The notes below the pieces were generated by a model. The model did no database searches, was not told the origin of the DNA, and worked only from the letters and a program-made list of their open reading frames with translations. This document shows, piece after piece, positions 10,576 to 20,657 of a DNA stretch of 64,000 nt; the stretch's first letter is position 1, and each line of letters opens with the position of its first letter. Both the position numbers and the translations under genes were made by a program. Where the stretch lies: contig CAIPMU010000020.1 in assembly GCA_903866275.1 (NCBI GenBank), positions 62,001 to 126,000 on the forward strand, read 5' to 3'. The stretch comes from Vampirovibrio chlorellavorus (GTDB lineage: Bacteria > Cyanobacteriota > Vampirovibrionia > Vampirovibrionales > Vampirovibrionaceae).

Positions 10576-11642
10576 ATATTAAAGTTGTTAAAATTTCAAT
10601 TTAAAAAATAAAGCAAATGATTTTTGTTATGTGTGCATCTGCTGACTGAAGTGGTGTAACACGGGCGAAGTGAGCTAGCGCTGTCTGCGCCAATGATTTG
10701 CTGATTGAAGCAGAGCATTGGCTGTGTAGATTCTTTTGAGCAGAATAGAATGGGGACGACGGACGGTTGAAGCCTGAGGGGCTGATCAGCTTCGTGATGA
10801 GATGACTGTTTTCAGTCAAATCGAATTTTAAAATTTTGCGGGGCTTGATTCTTTCGGTTCTATGTTTGGCAAAGGCTTTCTGTGAAGGGTTTTTGGACGT
10901 CCTGTATTCGGGTTTCAATGGTTGTGCTCACGAGCGCTCATGAGTTTATAGTCATTTAGTGTGGCGGTTTTTCAGGTTGAAGTGAACGGAATTCATTAAT
11001 TTTGCAATTCAAAGCCCTGATGAATAACCCTAATTGTACAGATAATCTAATGTTTTCGGAATCAAGGGGTTATTTAGGCAGCTCTGGTATGCAATTTAAA
11101 TCAATGGCTTCGCATGAGTAATTTTTATGAGAGACTTTAGAACCTCTACTACAGTCAATTAAGCAGTTATTCTGTGTTTTCAGGGCTTTGATATACTTTT
11201 CGATCTCCTGTGGAATTAGTATTGACTTTAATGGCTTCAAAAACAATAATTGAGATGTAGTTGTATCTTTGTCAGTGTAGTTTTTTAGATCTTGGTTAAG
11301 AAAAGAAATAGCTCGCGAAGATAGACTGGTTTTTTGATATTTTGTCGTGCGAAGTCTGTATTGTTGAATGTTGGTAGTGAGTTTATTCCCCGAGGAATAG
11401 AAAAGGCAGGCGCTGTAATTGGCAGGCAGTAACTATTCACGATTGTTTTTCGGTCGATGTTGTTTTTGTAAAGGCGAATAATAGTTTTGATTGGGCTAGT
11501 TGGGAAGTGAATTCAGGAATGATGCAGGGAGTTCTGCATCCTTTGTCATCTTCTTGTACCTCATCAGGTGATAAAACGGGTTTAAATTCAACACAGGGTT
11601 TTACTTACAGCAAAACATAAACTAATTAAGGAGCGTTTTAAA

Positions 11643-14600
11643 ATGGCAAACTTTTCAGTTCATATTAATAGCGGTGCAGATGATACACTAACAGGCAGCG
11701 GAGCAGCGGATAACTTTAACGTTATCCATGACGCGGTTGGGGCGGATCATGATGTTGTTGACGCGGGTGGGGGAACGGATGCGATTAGTTTTGCGGATGC
11801 GTCGTTTAACGCAATCAACGTTACCTTTTCCTTGGCATCAGGTGCAGAGCAAGTCGTCAGTGGCGGTGGTATTACAATTTCTGTGCCCACTGCTCTAGAA
11901 AACTTAACGGGTGGCGGTGGCGCAGATACCTTGACCGGTAACTCGGCAGCCAACAGCCTGGATGGCGGCGCTGGTAACGATACCATCAGTGGCGCTGGCG
12001 GTGGCGCAGACACCTTGAGTGGTGGTTTGGGCGCAGATAGCATTACCGCTGGTGTGGGCGGCACAACCTTAATTGGTGGTGGCGGCAACGATACCCTGAC
12101 CGGTGGCGCTGGCGACGATAGCTTCCAGTTTGGTTCTGCCTCGTTTGGTGCGGATAGCCTCGTTTCTGGTGGTGGTACTGATACCCTAGATTTCACCGGC
12201 TTTGGTAGTGCTGTAACCGTCAACCTGAAAGATGACACCCTGGATGGTGCCGCTGGTGGTACGGACAGAATTATGACCGGGGATGCAGGGGCTTCCACCC
12301 TGACTGTGGCTAACACTACCGCTGCCGGATTATTCTCCAACATTATTGCGTCCATCGGTGGGAACAGCATTGTTGCCAACGATTTAGCGAACACAATCAC
12401 CATTTCTGGTGCAGGCAACAACACCATTGATGCCGGTATCGGTGCAGATACTATTACCACGGCTGGCGGTGCGGACAGCATCACGGCGGGTACTGGAAAC
12501 GATAGCGTCACTGCGGGCGCTGGCGCGGACACCATCTTGGGTGGTACGGGCAACGATACCCTGATTGGTGGCGATGGCGCTGACGTATTGACCGGTGGTG
12601 ATGGCAACGATACTTACAAATTTAACGCCGCAGCCTTCGGTGCGGATACCTTATCCGATACCAGTGGTACTGATACCCTGGATTTCACCAGCTTTGGTTC
12701 TGCGATTACCGCCAACCTGAACGCCGATGCTGATGGCAGTACTGCTGGCTTCCAGGTGGCTACCGGAACCGGTGGTACTGTGACTGTGGCCAATCTGGCG
12801 CAGGCTCAGGCGCTGGAAAACGTAACCGGCGACTCTGGTGCGGATGTCATTACCGGCAACGATCGCAACAACAATTTGGTTGGTGGCGGTGCTGCGGATA
12901 CTCTGTCCGGCGGCGCAGGCAACGATACCTTGAACGGCGGTACCGGTGCAGACTCCCTGATTGGTGGTCTGGGTAACGACACCTTCTTCGTGGACAACGC
13001 CTCCGATGTGGTGGTGGAAGCGTCGGGTCAGGGTGTGGATAACATCTCGACTTCTGTTTCCTACACCTTGTCCAACAACGTGGAAAACGGCACCTTGACG
13101 GCGACCGGCACCTTGACTGGCAACACCGGCAACAACCGTTTGAGCTACAACACCAACGCCGCTGCCACCCTGATTGGCGCTACCGGTAACGATACCTACA
13201 TTCTGGGTTCCACCTCGGCCAACAACAACCTGACCGTGACCGAAGCAACTGCAGCTTCAGGCGGCACCGATGACACGTTGGATATGAGTGCTTACACTTC
13301 CAACATCACGGCCGACCTGACTTCAACTTCGGTGACTGACAACGGTACAACCAACATCACAATCGCAGCCAGCTCCATCGAGAATTTCTCGGGTGGTACG
13401 GGCAACGATAACATCACGGGTACTGCCCTGGCTGGTAACTTCTCCGGTGGTAACGGGAACGACACCATTACCGGTGGCGCAGCCAACGATACCCTCGCGG
13501 GCGGCTCCGGTACCGATAGTCTGGTTGGCGCTGGCGGGAACGACAGCATCACCGGTGGTGCGGGTAACGATACCATTACCGGCGGTCTGGGTGATGATAC
13601 TTACGTTTACAACGCTGCGGCCTTCGGTGTGGACAGCATCGTCTCCGATGCGGGCGGTACGGATACCCTGAACTTCACTGGCTTTGGCAGTGCGGTGACG
13701 GTTGACCTGACCACCGATTTGGATGGCGGTACGGGCGCATTCCAGTTGTTCACCGGCGCAGGTGGTACCAAAATCACCGTGGCGGATGGCACTGCGGCAG
13801 CAACCATTGATAACGTGATTGCTAAAGATACGTTCAACAACACCATTACGGGTAGCGCGTTGTCCAACGTGATTACCACGGGTGGTGGTGCCGATACCAT
13901 TGATGGTGGCATTGGCGCTACTGGCGACACCTTGACCGGTGGCGGCGGTAACGACAAATACATCTTCCATGATTCCAACGGGTTTGACAGCATCGTTGAA
14001 GCAGCGGGTGGCGGTTCCGATACCCTCGACTTCTCTGCCTTGACTGCTGCCATCACAGTGAACCTGGCCTCCGATGCGGCTGGTAGCCGGAGTGGTGTTC
14101 AGGTGGCTCTGTGGAACACCACCAACGGCATTGATGTCACTAATGAGACTCAGGCTAACCTGGAAAATGTGACTGCAACCGCTGCTTTCAACAACGTGGT
14201 AACCGGTAACGCTGCAGCCAACACCCTTACTACGGGTAACGGTAACGATACCATCGATGGCGGATTGGGCAACGATACCATCAACGGTGGCGCTGGCAAC
14301 AACAGTATCCTGGGCGGCTCTGGTGATGACCAGCTGACGGGTACTGGCGGTAACGATACCATTAACGGTGGCGACGGTAACGATGTGATCGCTGGCGGCG
14401 CTGGTGTGAACGTACTGACCGGTGGCGCAGGGAACGATACCATGACCGTGACTGGCGGCGCTGGCAGCACCCTCGATGGCGGACTTGGCGACGACAACCT
14501 GACCGGTGGTACAGGTGCCGACACCCTGTTGGGTGGCTCTGGTAACAACACCCTGGATGGTGGCGACGGTAACGACACCTACGGGGTCGATACCACTTCC

Positions 14601-16028
14601 GGCACCTTGGCAGCCAACGTAACGGATGGCGGTACGGGTACCGACCTGATCCAGTTGACCGCTGCGGCTGGGGCTGCTTACACCATTGGTGGCGGTATTG
14701 AGAACCTGACCCTTTCCACTTCTAACAGTGCCAACATTACGGGTAACGCTCTCGATAACTCCATTACCGGTGCTGCGGGCAACGACACCCTTTCGGGCGG
14801 TAACGGTAACGACACCCTGACGGGTGGCGCAGGTGCAGACAGCATCACGGCTGGCGCTGGCAACGACAGCGTACTGGGCGGTGACGGCAACGATACCATC
14901 ATCGGCACCAGTGGTAGCAATACCCTGGATGGCGGTCTGGGTGATGACTCCATCACCGGTGGTACCGGCGGCGACACCATTACCGGTGGCGCTGGCAAAG
15001 ATACCATCACCGATGGCGCTGGTACCAACTCGCTGGATGGCGGCCTGAACGCTGACGTTTACAACGTCGACCTGACCGCTGGCGGTACCAACACCGTGAA
15101 CGACACCGGTGCAGACAGTGCGATCGATGTGATCAACCTGACCATCAACGGTGGTAACCATACCTTTGATATGACCGGCACCGGCCTGGAAAACCTCACG
15201 GTTGCCAGTGCAGTGGCCGCCAACATCACGGGTAACGCGGTTGCTAACGTGATTAACGGTAACACCCAAAATGATACGATTGATGCCGGTGACGGCAACG
15301 ATAACGTTCTGGGCGGCGACGGCAACGATTCCCTGACCGGTGGGTTGGGCAACGATACCCTGTTGGGTGGTGCCGGTAACGACACCCTGGATGGTAGCGG
15401 TGGCAACGACCAGTTGATTGGTGGACTCGGCAACGATGTCTACTTTGTGGACAGCTCCAGCGATAAAGTCGTTGAAGCGAACGGCGAAGGTTCGGATACC
15501 GTTAACAGTACGATCGACTACAAACTCGATGGTGCAGTTGAGCATCTGACCTTGCTGGGCCACGATGATGTCGATGGGATCGGCAACCGTCTCAACAACA
15601 CACTGACTGGTAACGATGGCATCAACAACCTGAAAGGTGATGATGGCGACGATACCCTGGTTGGCGGTGGCGGTAACGACATCCTCCAGGGCGGACGTGA
15701 CAATGACACCTATACCCTCACTGGTGCAAACCTGGGTGGTTATGTTGTGGTCGAAGATCAGTCCGGTACGGCTGATGTGGTTGATATCTCTGATCTCGCC
15801 AGCACGGCAGCAACCTTCTACGCAGTCGATACCAACGGCGACAGCAAAGTGGATACCCTCTTGCTCGACTTCGGTAGTGGCAACTCGGTGGCTATCCTCA
15901 ACTACTTCGCCAACAACGCCGCAACGGCAGATGCCAGCAGCGCAGGCGGTGGATACACTGAATCCATCACCTTCAGCGATGGTACTCTGGCCCTGAGCGA
16001 CGTTCAGTTGGTGGCCAACAACGCCTAG
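11643..16028 (+). CDS. Large RTX (GGxGxDxxx) repeat protein, probable type I secretion substrate
   Basis: 1461 aa dominated by GGxGNDTLxGG nonapeptides; RBS aaggag; C-terminal DFGSGNSVAILNYFANN...SGGYTESITFSDGTLALSDVQLV resembles a T1SS terminal signal. Confidence 0.92.
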   Translation: MANFSVHINSGADDTLTGSGAADNFNVIHDAVGADHDVVDAGGGTDAISFADASFNAINVTFSLASGAEQVVSGGGITISVPTALENLTGGGGADTLTGNSAANSLDGGAGNDTISGAGGGADTLSGGLGADSITAGVGGTTLIGGGGNDTLTGGAGDDSFQFGSASFGADSLVSGGGTDTLDFTGFGSAVTVNLKDDTLDGAAGGTDRIMTGDAGASTLTVANTTAAGLFSNIIASIGGNSIVANDLANTITISGAGNNTIDAGIGADTITTAGGADSITAGTGNDSVTAGAGADTILGGTGNDTLIGGDGADVLTGGDGNDTYKFNAAAFGADTLSDTSGTDTLDFTSFGSAITANLNADADGSTAGFQVATGTGGTVTVANLAQAQALENVTGDSGADVITGNDRNNNLVGGGAADTLSGGAGNDTLNGGTGADSLIGGLGNDTFFVDNASDVVVEASGQGVDNISTSVSYTLSNNVENGTLTATGTLTGNTGNNRLSYNTNAAATLIGATGNDTYILGSTSANNNLTVTEATAASGGTDDTLDMSAYTSNITADLTSTSVTDNGTTNITIAASSIENFSGGTGNDNITGTALAGNFSGGNGNDTITGGAANDTLAGGSGTDSLVGAGGNDSITGGAGNDTITGGLGDDTYVYNAAAFGVDSIVSDAGGTDTLNFTGFGSAVTVDLTTDLDGGTGAFQLFTGAGGTKITVADGTAAATIDNVIAKDTFNNTITGSALSNVITTGGGADTIDGGIGATGDTLTGGGGNDKYIFHDSNGFDSIVEAAGGGSDTLDFSALTAAITVNLASDAAGSRSGVQVALWNTTNGIDVTNETQANLENVTATAAFNNVVTGNAAANTLTTGNGNDTIDGGLGNDTINGGAGNNSILGGSGDDQLTGTGGNDTINGGDGNDVIAGGAGVNVLTGGAGNDTMTVTGGAGSTLDGGLGDDNLTGGTGADTLLGGSGNNTLDGGDGNDTYGVDTTSGTLAANVTDGGTGTDLIQLTAAAGAAYTIGGGIENLTLSTSNSANITGNALDNSITGAAGNDTLSGGNGNDTLTGGAGADSITAGAGNDSVLGGDGNDTIIGTSGSNTLDGGLGDDSITGGTGGDTITGGAGKDTITDGAGTNSLDGGLNADVYNVDLTAGGTNTVNDTGADSAIDVINLTINGGNHTFDMTGTGLENLTVASAVAANITGNAVANVINGNTQNDTIDAGDGNDNVLGGDGNDSLTGGLGNDTLLGGAGNDTLDGSGGNDQLIGGLGNDVYFVDSSSDKVVEANGEGSDTVNSTIDYKLDGAVEHLTLLGHDDVDGIGNRLNNTLTGNDGINNLKGDDGDDTLVGGGGNDILQGGRDNDTYTLTGANLGGYVVVEDQSGTADVVDISDLASTAATFYAVDTNGDSKVDTLLLDFGSGNSVAILNYFANNAATADASSAGGGYTESITFSDGTLALSDVQLVANNA
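11900..15700 (+). repeat. RTX nonapeptide-coding repeat region with interspersed beta modules
   Basis: Recurrent GGTGGC..GGTAACGATACC-like units; repeated FG(A/V)D(S/T)...GTDTLDFT(G/S)FGSA(V/I)T module. Confidence 0.85.
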
Positions 16029-16049
16029 TTAACCGGCTGAATTAAATCC

Positions 16050-16090
16050 AAAAAGCCCCCTTGTGTGTAAACGCAAGGGGGCTTTTTATT
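16050..16090 (+). terminator. Rho-independent terminator of the RTX gene
   Basis: aaaaagcccccttg-tgtgtaaacg-caagggggctttttatt. Confidence 0.9.
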
Positions 16091-16278
16091 GGGTAGCTCT
16101 AGGGTGAAAATGGTTTAGCGTTTTTTAGGTTCTTATTTTGCTGCAAATTCTGAAAAGTACAAATTCGTTCGGGCGTGTAGGCTGCTAATCCGGCGACACC
16201 CTGAAATCCTGTTATAATAGGCGTATTGAATTCGGTTGGATTATTTTGCTGTTTCTCGCTGTGAGGGTATTTTAGTTC

Positions 16279-17037
16279 ATGAGCAAGCTACCTCAAATTA
16301 CACTCACTTTTTGGATCATGAAGATCTGCGCGACCACCCTGGGGGAAACCGCCGGGGATTTACTCTCGATGACTTTGCATGTGGGCTATGCCATTAGTTC
16401 TCTTTTGCTGATCTCCATTTTTTTAGGCACTCTGATCACGCAATTGTGCGCCAAAAAATATAACCCCGCCTTGTATTGGCTGGTGATTTTGTCCACTAGC
16501 ACCGCAGGCACCACCATGTCGGATTTCATGGATCGCACGCTGGGTCTGGGGTATATGACGGGGAGCGCAATTTTGCTAAGTATTCTGTTGTTGATTTTTG
16601 CGTTCTGGCATTTTGCAGTGGGTTCCATGTCTGTTACGGGTATTCGTGGGTTTAAAGTAGAGCTGCTGTACTGGGTGGCGATTCTGTTTTCGAATACCTT
16701 GGGGACTGCCCTGGGCGATTTTCTGGCCGATGATTCCGGTCTGGGATTTGGGGGTGGCGCACTGCTGATTGGCAGCTTGCTGTTGGTGTTAATTGCGGCT
16801 ACATATTTCACCAAGCTCTCGCGGGTGTTGCTGTTTTGGGTTGCTTTTGTGCTCACACGTCCGTTTGGGGCCACCTTGGGCGATCTGCTGTCCAAGCCGC
16901 ACATCAAAGGCGGCCTGAATTTCGGCACGGTGGGTTCTTCTTGTGTTTTGGCGGTCATTTTAGGGGGCTTGATTTGGTTCACTCTCAAAAACCATGTCGA
17001 GACCTCTCCGGAAGCAGTGCCCCTTGCGATGGATTGA
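16279..17037 (+). CDS. COG4705-like polytopic membrane protein with four internal repeats
   Basis: 252 aa, about 7-8 TM; recurring TLGETAGDLLSM / TAGTTMSDFMDR / TLGTALGDFLAD / PFGATLGDLLSK. Confidence 0.75.
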   Translation: MSKLPQITLTFWIMKICATTLGETAGDLLSMTLHVGYAISSLLLISIFLGTLITQLCAKKYNPALYWLVILSTSTAGTTMSDFMDRTLGLGYMTGSAILLSILLLIFAFWHFAVGSMSVTGIRGFKVELLYWVAILFSNTLGTALGDFLADDSGLGFGGGALLIGSLLLVLIAATYFTKLSRVLLFWVAFVLTRPFGATLGDLLSKPHIKGGLNFGTVGSSCVLAVILGGLIWFTLKNHVETSPEAVPLAMD

Positions 17038-17211
17038 GCCAGCACGGCATGTAACAATGACTGTTTTTTTGTGGCTGGTGCAGATAGTCTGAGCGTCCGG
17101 TTTTTGATTGTCGGGCCTCAGGTCATGCATGCACTCAGCGGCATGGGTTCTGGTGTAAATAAGCCTTTTGATTTAGAGTAGAATTGGTTTTTTCAGTGTC
17201 CGTTTTAGAAA

Positions 17212-17952
17212 TTGGGTTTTCTAAACAGACTTCAAGTGGTGAGTTCTATTCAAGTGAAAGGGGTTTTTGCGATGTTGCTTTCTTCTGTTTCTTCAATCTT
17301 GCGCCCTAATCGGGCAGTGCAGGCCAATCAGCCACGCCGAGCCAATGGCCGGGTTCAGGTGCAACCCAAAGCGTTTTGGCGCCCTCAGTCTGAGCCTCAG
17401 CCCCAACTGATTCCCATTCCCATTCCCGTGGAGGAGAGTGGATTGGGCCAAAGTACTCCCGTGCCTCCCCGGCGGGAAGGCAATGGGTACGATATGTTTG
17501 TCTCCCGAAATGAGGTTAGCTCTGCGAAGTCTGAAAAAGAGCCAACTCGGCATTTTGAGAGCATGGGTCCTTTGTGGGTTGCCGTTGCTGGTGGTAAAGT
17601 AGATCGGTTAGAGAAATCATTGAAAACGGATCTCTCCGGCATTAATGAACAGGATGAACATGGGTTTACTCCGCTGGCCGTGGCGATTCGTTATGGCAAC
17701 GATGCGATGGTCAGGATGTTATTAAAAACGGGCAAGGCTGACTTGAGTTTGCCCACCGTGGATGGTAAAACACCCTTGATTTTAGCGGTCCAATACAGTC
17801 GTATGCCAATTCTGGATCAACTATTAGCCCATCGTGCCAAGCTGGAGTTTAAGGCAAAGGACCATTTGGGCAGAACGGCCTGGGATTGGGCGCAGGCCAA
17901 ATTTAACAAAATTGCCCAGAAGTCCTTGGAGCAGGCTGAGGCCGCTGCCTAG
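17212..17952 (+). CDS. Ankyrin-repeat protein with Pro/Gln-rich N-terminus (likely start at 17272)
   Basis: DEHGFTPLAVAIRYGNDAMVRMLLKTGKADLSLPTVDGKTPLILAVQYSRMPILDQLLAHRAKLEFKAKDHLGRTAWDWA. Confidence 0.85.
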   Translation: MGFLNRLQVVSSIQVKGVFAMLLSSVSSILRPNRAVQANQPRRANGRVQVQPKAFWRPQSEPQPQLIPIPIPVEESGLGQSTPVPPRREGNGYDMFVSRNEVSSAKSEKEPTRHFESMGPLWVAVAGGKVDRLEKSLKTDLSGINEQDEHGFTPLAVAIRYGNDAMVRMLLKTGKADLSLPTVDGKTPLILAVQYSRMPILDQLLAHRAKLEFKAKDHLGRTAWDWAQAKFNKIAQKSLEQAEAAA

Positions 17953-17969
17953 GTTTTCGGTTTCCTTTT

Positions 17970-18010
17970 AAAAACGCCCGGCTCTGCTCAAAAAGAGTCG
18001 GGCGTTTTTT
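17970..18010 (+). terminator. Rho-independent terminator
   Basis: aaaacgcccggctc-tgctcaaaaa-gagtcgggcgtttttt. Confidence 0.88.
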
Positions 18011-18072
18011 TGATTTGCACTTCTGGCCGAGGTGGTCTGCATACGCCAAGGCGTGGGCTTTTCGTGAGCCGC

Positions 18073-19245
18073 TCAGGAGCAGGGCATGTTTTTGGCGCAA
18101 TTTTGGCAGGCCAACGGGACGGTGCTTTTCGGTGTGCTGAAATGGGTACGTAGATTCTGATACATCACGCTATTAAAGGCTTGACTGTGCCAAATCTTGT
18201 GGATGGGGTCTGCGCTTAAATATTGCTGTGAGCATGCTGAAACGTTAAATTGAGCATCGACGGAAATGGTGGTGAAGGCTTCTTCGCAATATCGATGTGT
18301 GGCCATGTCTCTGTTTAACAGGACGGGTAATGTAATTTGTAACCGGCTGGAGGACACTTGCGTGTCTTGAATTTGTTGCAGAAATTCGACAAACCCCGGA
18401 TGATCCCGATACAGGGTGCGATCGGTTTTTATGGGGCCGGTCGGGGTCATTTTAACGAAATTATCGAGTTGCAAACCCTCCACACCCAAGCTTTCAGCGA
18501 ATTGAATCATTTCCGGAATATATTTGACATGGTGCACGTCCACAATCATGCGAAGCACGATCTTGAGCGGTGAATGAACCGCATTTCTTTGTTGTACCAG
18601 GGCTTGAATGTTGTTCAGCAGAGGCATGAATTCGTTCAGGGGGCGCCCTGAAATGAGGCTATAAATGGATGGTTTATGACCGATGAGATTAATAACGACT
18701 GTGTCCAGAGGGCTCGCCAGGAGTTCATGCCAGCGATTGGGCAGTAACAGGCCATGGGTTTTCAGGGTGGTTACTGTCCCATTCAAGCGGGCGGCATACT
18801 TCATCATTTCAAAAAGTTCGGGGGTTTCCAGGGGATCATGCTGATGGCCGAAAAATTCAATACTGACGAGTTCCGGCAGTTGATCCAGCATAAATCGAAA
18901 ACTATCCAGATCCATGCGCTGTGTCTGGGCGAGGCGTTTTGAAAAGGTGTTGACCGGGTTGGTGGCGTAGCGTTTAGGTGTAGTTGTCGCAGTACCCAGT
19001 TGAGGGTTTAAGTCTGCCGGGGATAGATATAAATGTAAGGGCTCATAATTCGGAGCGCTTTGTGCCTGCCGGAATTGTAGTGACTGAAGGGCCAGCTTGA
19101 GCCGTTGGGGTATTTGGTGCAACCAGGATAAACGGGGCGTGCGTTCTTTGGGCGTGGCAGCAGACAGTACCGGATGTTTATCCGTCGTTCTGGCCAGTGT
19201 TTGGGCCGGTATTTCAGGGTGTGGGTGTAATTCCGATTTCATCAC
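18073..19245 (-). CDS. Radical-SAM/SPASM-like protein lacking the N-terminal CxxxCxxC motif
   Basis: LYLSPADLN...MDLDSFRFMLDQLPELVSIEFFGHQHDPLETPELFEMMKYA resembles radical SAM (betaalpha) elements; C-terminal RYCEEAFTTISVDAQFNVSACSQQYL...CQNCAKNMPCS resembles a SPASM region. Confidence 0.6.
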   Translation of the reverse strand: MMKSELHPHPEIPAQTLARTTDKHPVLSAATPKERTPRLSWLHQIPQRLKLALQSLQFRQAQSAPNYEPLHLYLSPADLNPQLGTATTTPKRYATNPVNTFSKRLAQTQRMDLDSFRFMLDQLPELVSIEFFGHQHDPLETPELFEMMKYAARLNGTVTTLKTHGLLLPNRWHELLASPLDTVVINLIGHKPSIYSLISGRPLNEFMPLLNNIQALVQQRNAVHSPLKIVLRMIVDVHHVKYIPEMIQFAESLGVEGLQLDNFVKMTPTGPIKTDRTLYRDHPGFVEFLQQIQDTQVSSSRLQITLPVLLNRDMATHRYCEEAFTTISVDAQFNVSACSQQYLSADPIHKIWHSQAFNSVMYQNLRTHFSTPKSTVPLACQNCAKNMPCS

Positions 19246-19521
19246 GCTCGCCTTCCTATTAGCGTTTTATTATAAGGTTTGACGTTGGGGGTCTTCCATC
19301 AGGCAGGCCATAAAGTCATTCACTTAGAGGGGAAATTGCAGGGGGCAGATCTCGTTTCGATTTGAGTGCACGGTACAGGCGGTACAAAGGGTGAGGTTCT
19401 TCCTGACTTGTCGCCCTTGGCTGCTTTCGTTAGGATAGGGACTGCGATGGCAAGAAGCGGCAACTGTCGCTTTGCCCCTTCCTGACCCACCTGACCCACC
19501 TGACCCACGATTAGGAACTTC

Positions 19522-20265
19522 ATGTCAGCTTCTCACTGTGTAGCTAACCCTCTGGATAATCCGATTTGGCACGCCTTGACATCAGATCAGTCGCATTTGG
19601 CTGAAGGCGCTGGGCAGGCTCGTCGGTATCCCCACGACATTGGCCCTCTGGCGGGCTTGCCCGAGCAATCGAGTGAGGCTTATGCAGATTTGGCCCCGCT
19701 AAGCGGAAAAGATTCAGTCAGCGGTAAGTTGTCGGATCAGTTGGTGTTGTTTCTGGATGAGCCGCCTCATCTTCCGTCGGGTTGGGTGCTGGATGTGGGG
19801 GGTGAACTCACCCAAATGGTTTTTGAGCCTGAATGGCCAAACGTTTTGAAGGGCCCGGCGGATGACTTAGTCAGTAGCCCCTCTCCTGTTGTTTTGGGCG
19901 AGGGTGATATTCCCGCGATGTTGGCTTTAACCCGGTTGTGTAAGCCGGGTCCGTTTCGTCAGAATACCCATCAACTGGGTCTGTATCTGGGGATTTATCA
20001 AGAGGGGCACTTGGTGGCGATGTCGGGGGAGCGCCTGAATTTATCGGGTTACACCGAAATTAGCGCGGTCTGTACGCACCCGGATTATCAGGGGCGGGGT
20101 TATGCCCGGCAGTTGATTCATGCCGTTGCCCGGCAAATTCAGGCTCGTGGGAAAACGCCATTTTTGCATACCCGTCCTGATAACACGGGGGCGATACGGG
20201 TGTATGAGGCATTGGGCTTTCGCCAGCGTCGTCTTTTCCATCTGGCTGTGATTCGAGCGGTATAG
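19522..20265 (+). CDS. GNAT-family N-acetyltransferase (FR47-like)
   Basis: AVCTHPDYQGRGYARQLIHAVARQIQARGKTPFLHTRPDNTGAIRVYEALGFRQRRLF. Confidence 0.88.
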   Translation: MSASHCVANPLDNPIWHALTSDQSHLAEGAGQARRYPHDIGPLAGLPEQSSEAYADLAPLSGKDSVSGKLSDQLVLFLDEPPHLPSGWVLDVGGELTQMVFEPEWPNVLKGPADDLVSSPSPVVLGEGDIPAMLALTRLCKPGPFRQNTHQLGLYLGIYQEGHLVAMSGERLNLSGYTEISAVCTHPDYQGRGYARQLIHAVARQIQARGKTPFLHTRPDNTGAIRVYEALGFRQRRLFHLAVIRAV

Positions 20266-20344
20266 CGGGTTAAAGCCCAGCGAAAGAGGCCTCGAATGAA
20301 TCGAGACCTCTTGGGGAAAGTGTGCAGTAAACCCGATGACGGCG

Positions 20345-20509
20345 TTATACGCCAAATTGACTCTGGGGTTTACGGATGTACATCCGCAGGGCTTCGCGAA
20401 TCAGTTCGCTGCGGGTCCGTTGCTCATCTTCGGCCACCAAATCAATCTCGGATAAGAATTTTTCCGGCAGTGAGATGAGCACTTTTTTAGCTCCGTTTTC
20501 TTTACTCAT
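20345..20509 (-). CDS. Ribbon-helix-helix (CopG/Arc-like) DNA-binding protein, 54 aa
   Basis: Manual translation: MSKENGAKKVLISLPEKFLSEIDLVAEDEQRTRSELIREALRMYIRKPQSQFGV*; below the ORF-track size cutoff. Confidence 0.82.
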   Translation of the reverse strand: MSKENGAKKVLISLPEKFLSEIDLVAEDEQRTRSELIREALRMYIRKPQSQFGV

Positions 20510-20657
20510 AGTCGGGGTTTCCTCGAATCATGCTGTGTATAACAATCTAACAATATGTATGATGATGTTGCGCTATATTTATATAAAAACGCCTACTTCA
20601 GAGAAATTGCCTCGTTTGTTACAAATGAGTAGGAATCAGCCTTCTGATTCTGTAGGT

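Noticed and set aside
10601-10918. 105-aa minus ORF between hlyD and the RTX gene
   Set aside because: No recognisable domain, Ser/Lys/His-rich and poorly protein-like; treated as non-coding leader.
13323-15563. 746-aa minus-strand ORF, and other long minus ORFs inside the RTX gene
   Set aside because: Shadow ORFs produced by repetitive GC-biased RTX codons; composition is a repeat artefact (VIAVAA/GVVTGT or SLPAPP runs).
11643-16028. RTX protein as a hemolysin/cytotoxin
   Set aside because: No hydrophobic pore-forming region, acylation-site context or HlyC-like acyltransferase gene seen; the RTX repeats alone do not support a toxin.
19320-19523. 67-aa minus ORF with VGQVGQEG repeat
   Set aside because: Created by the 9-bp ctgacccac tandem repeat upstream of the GNAT gene; no other coding support.
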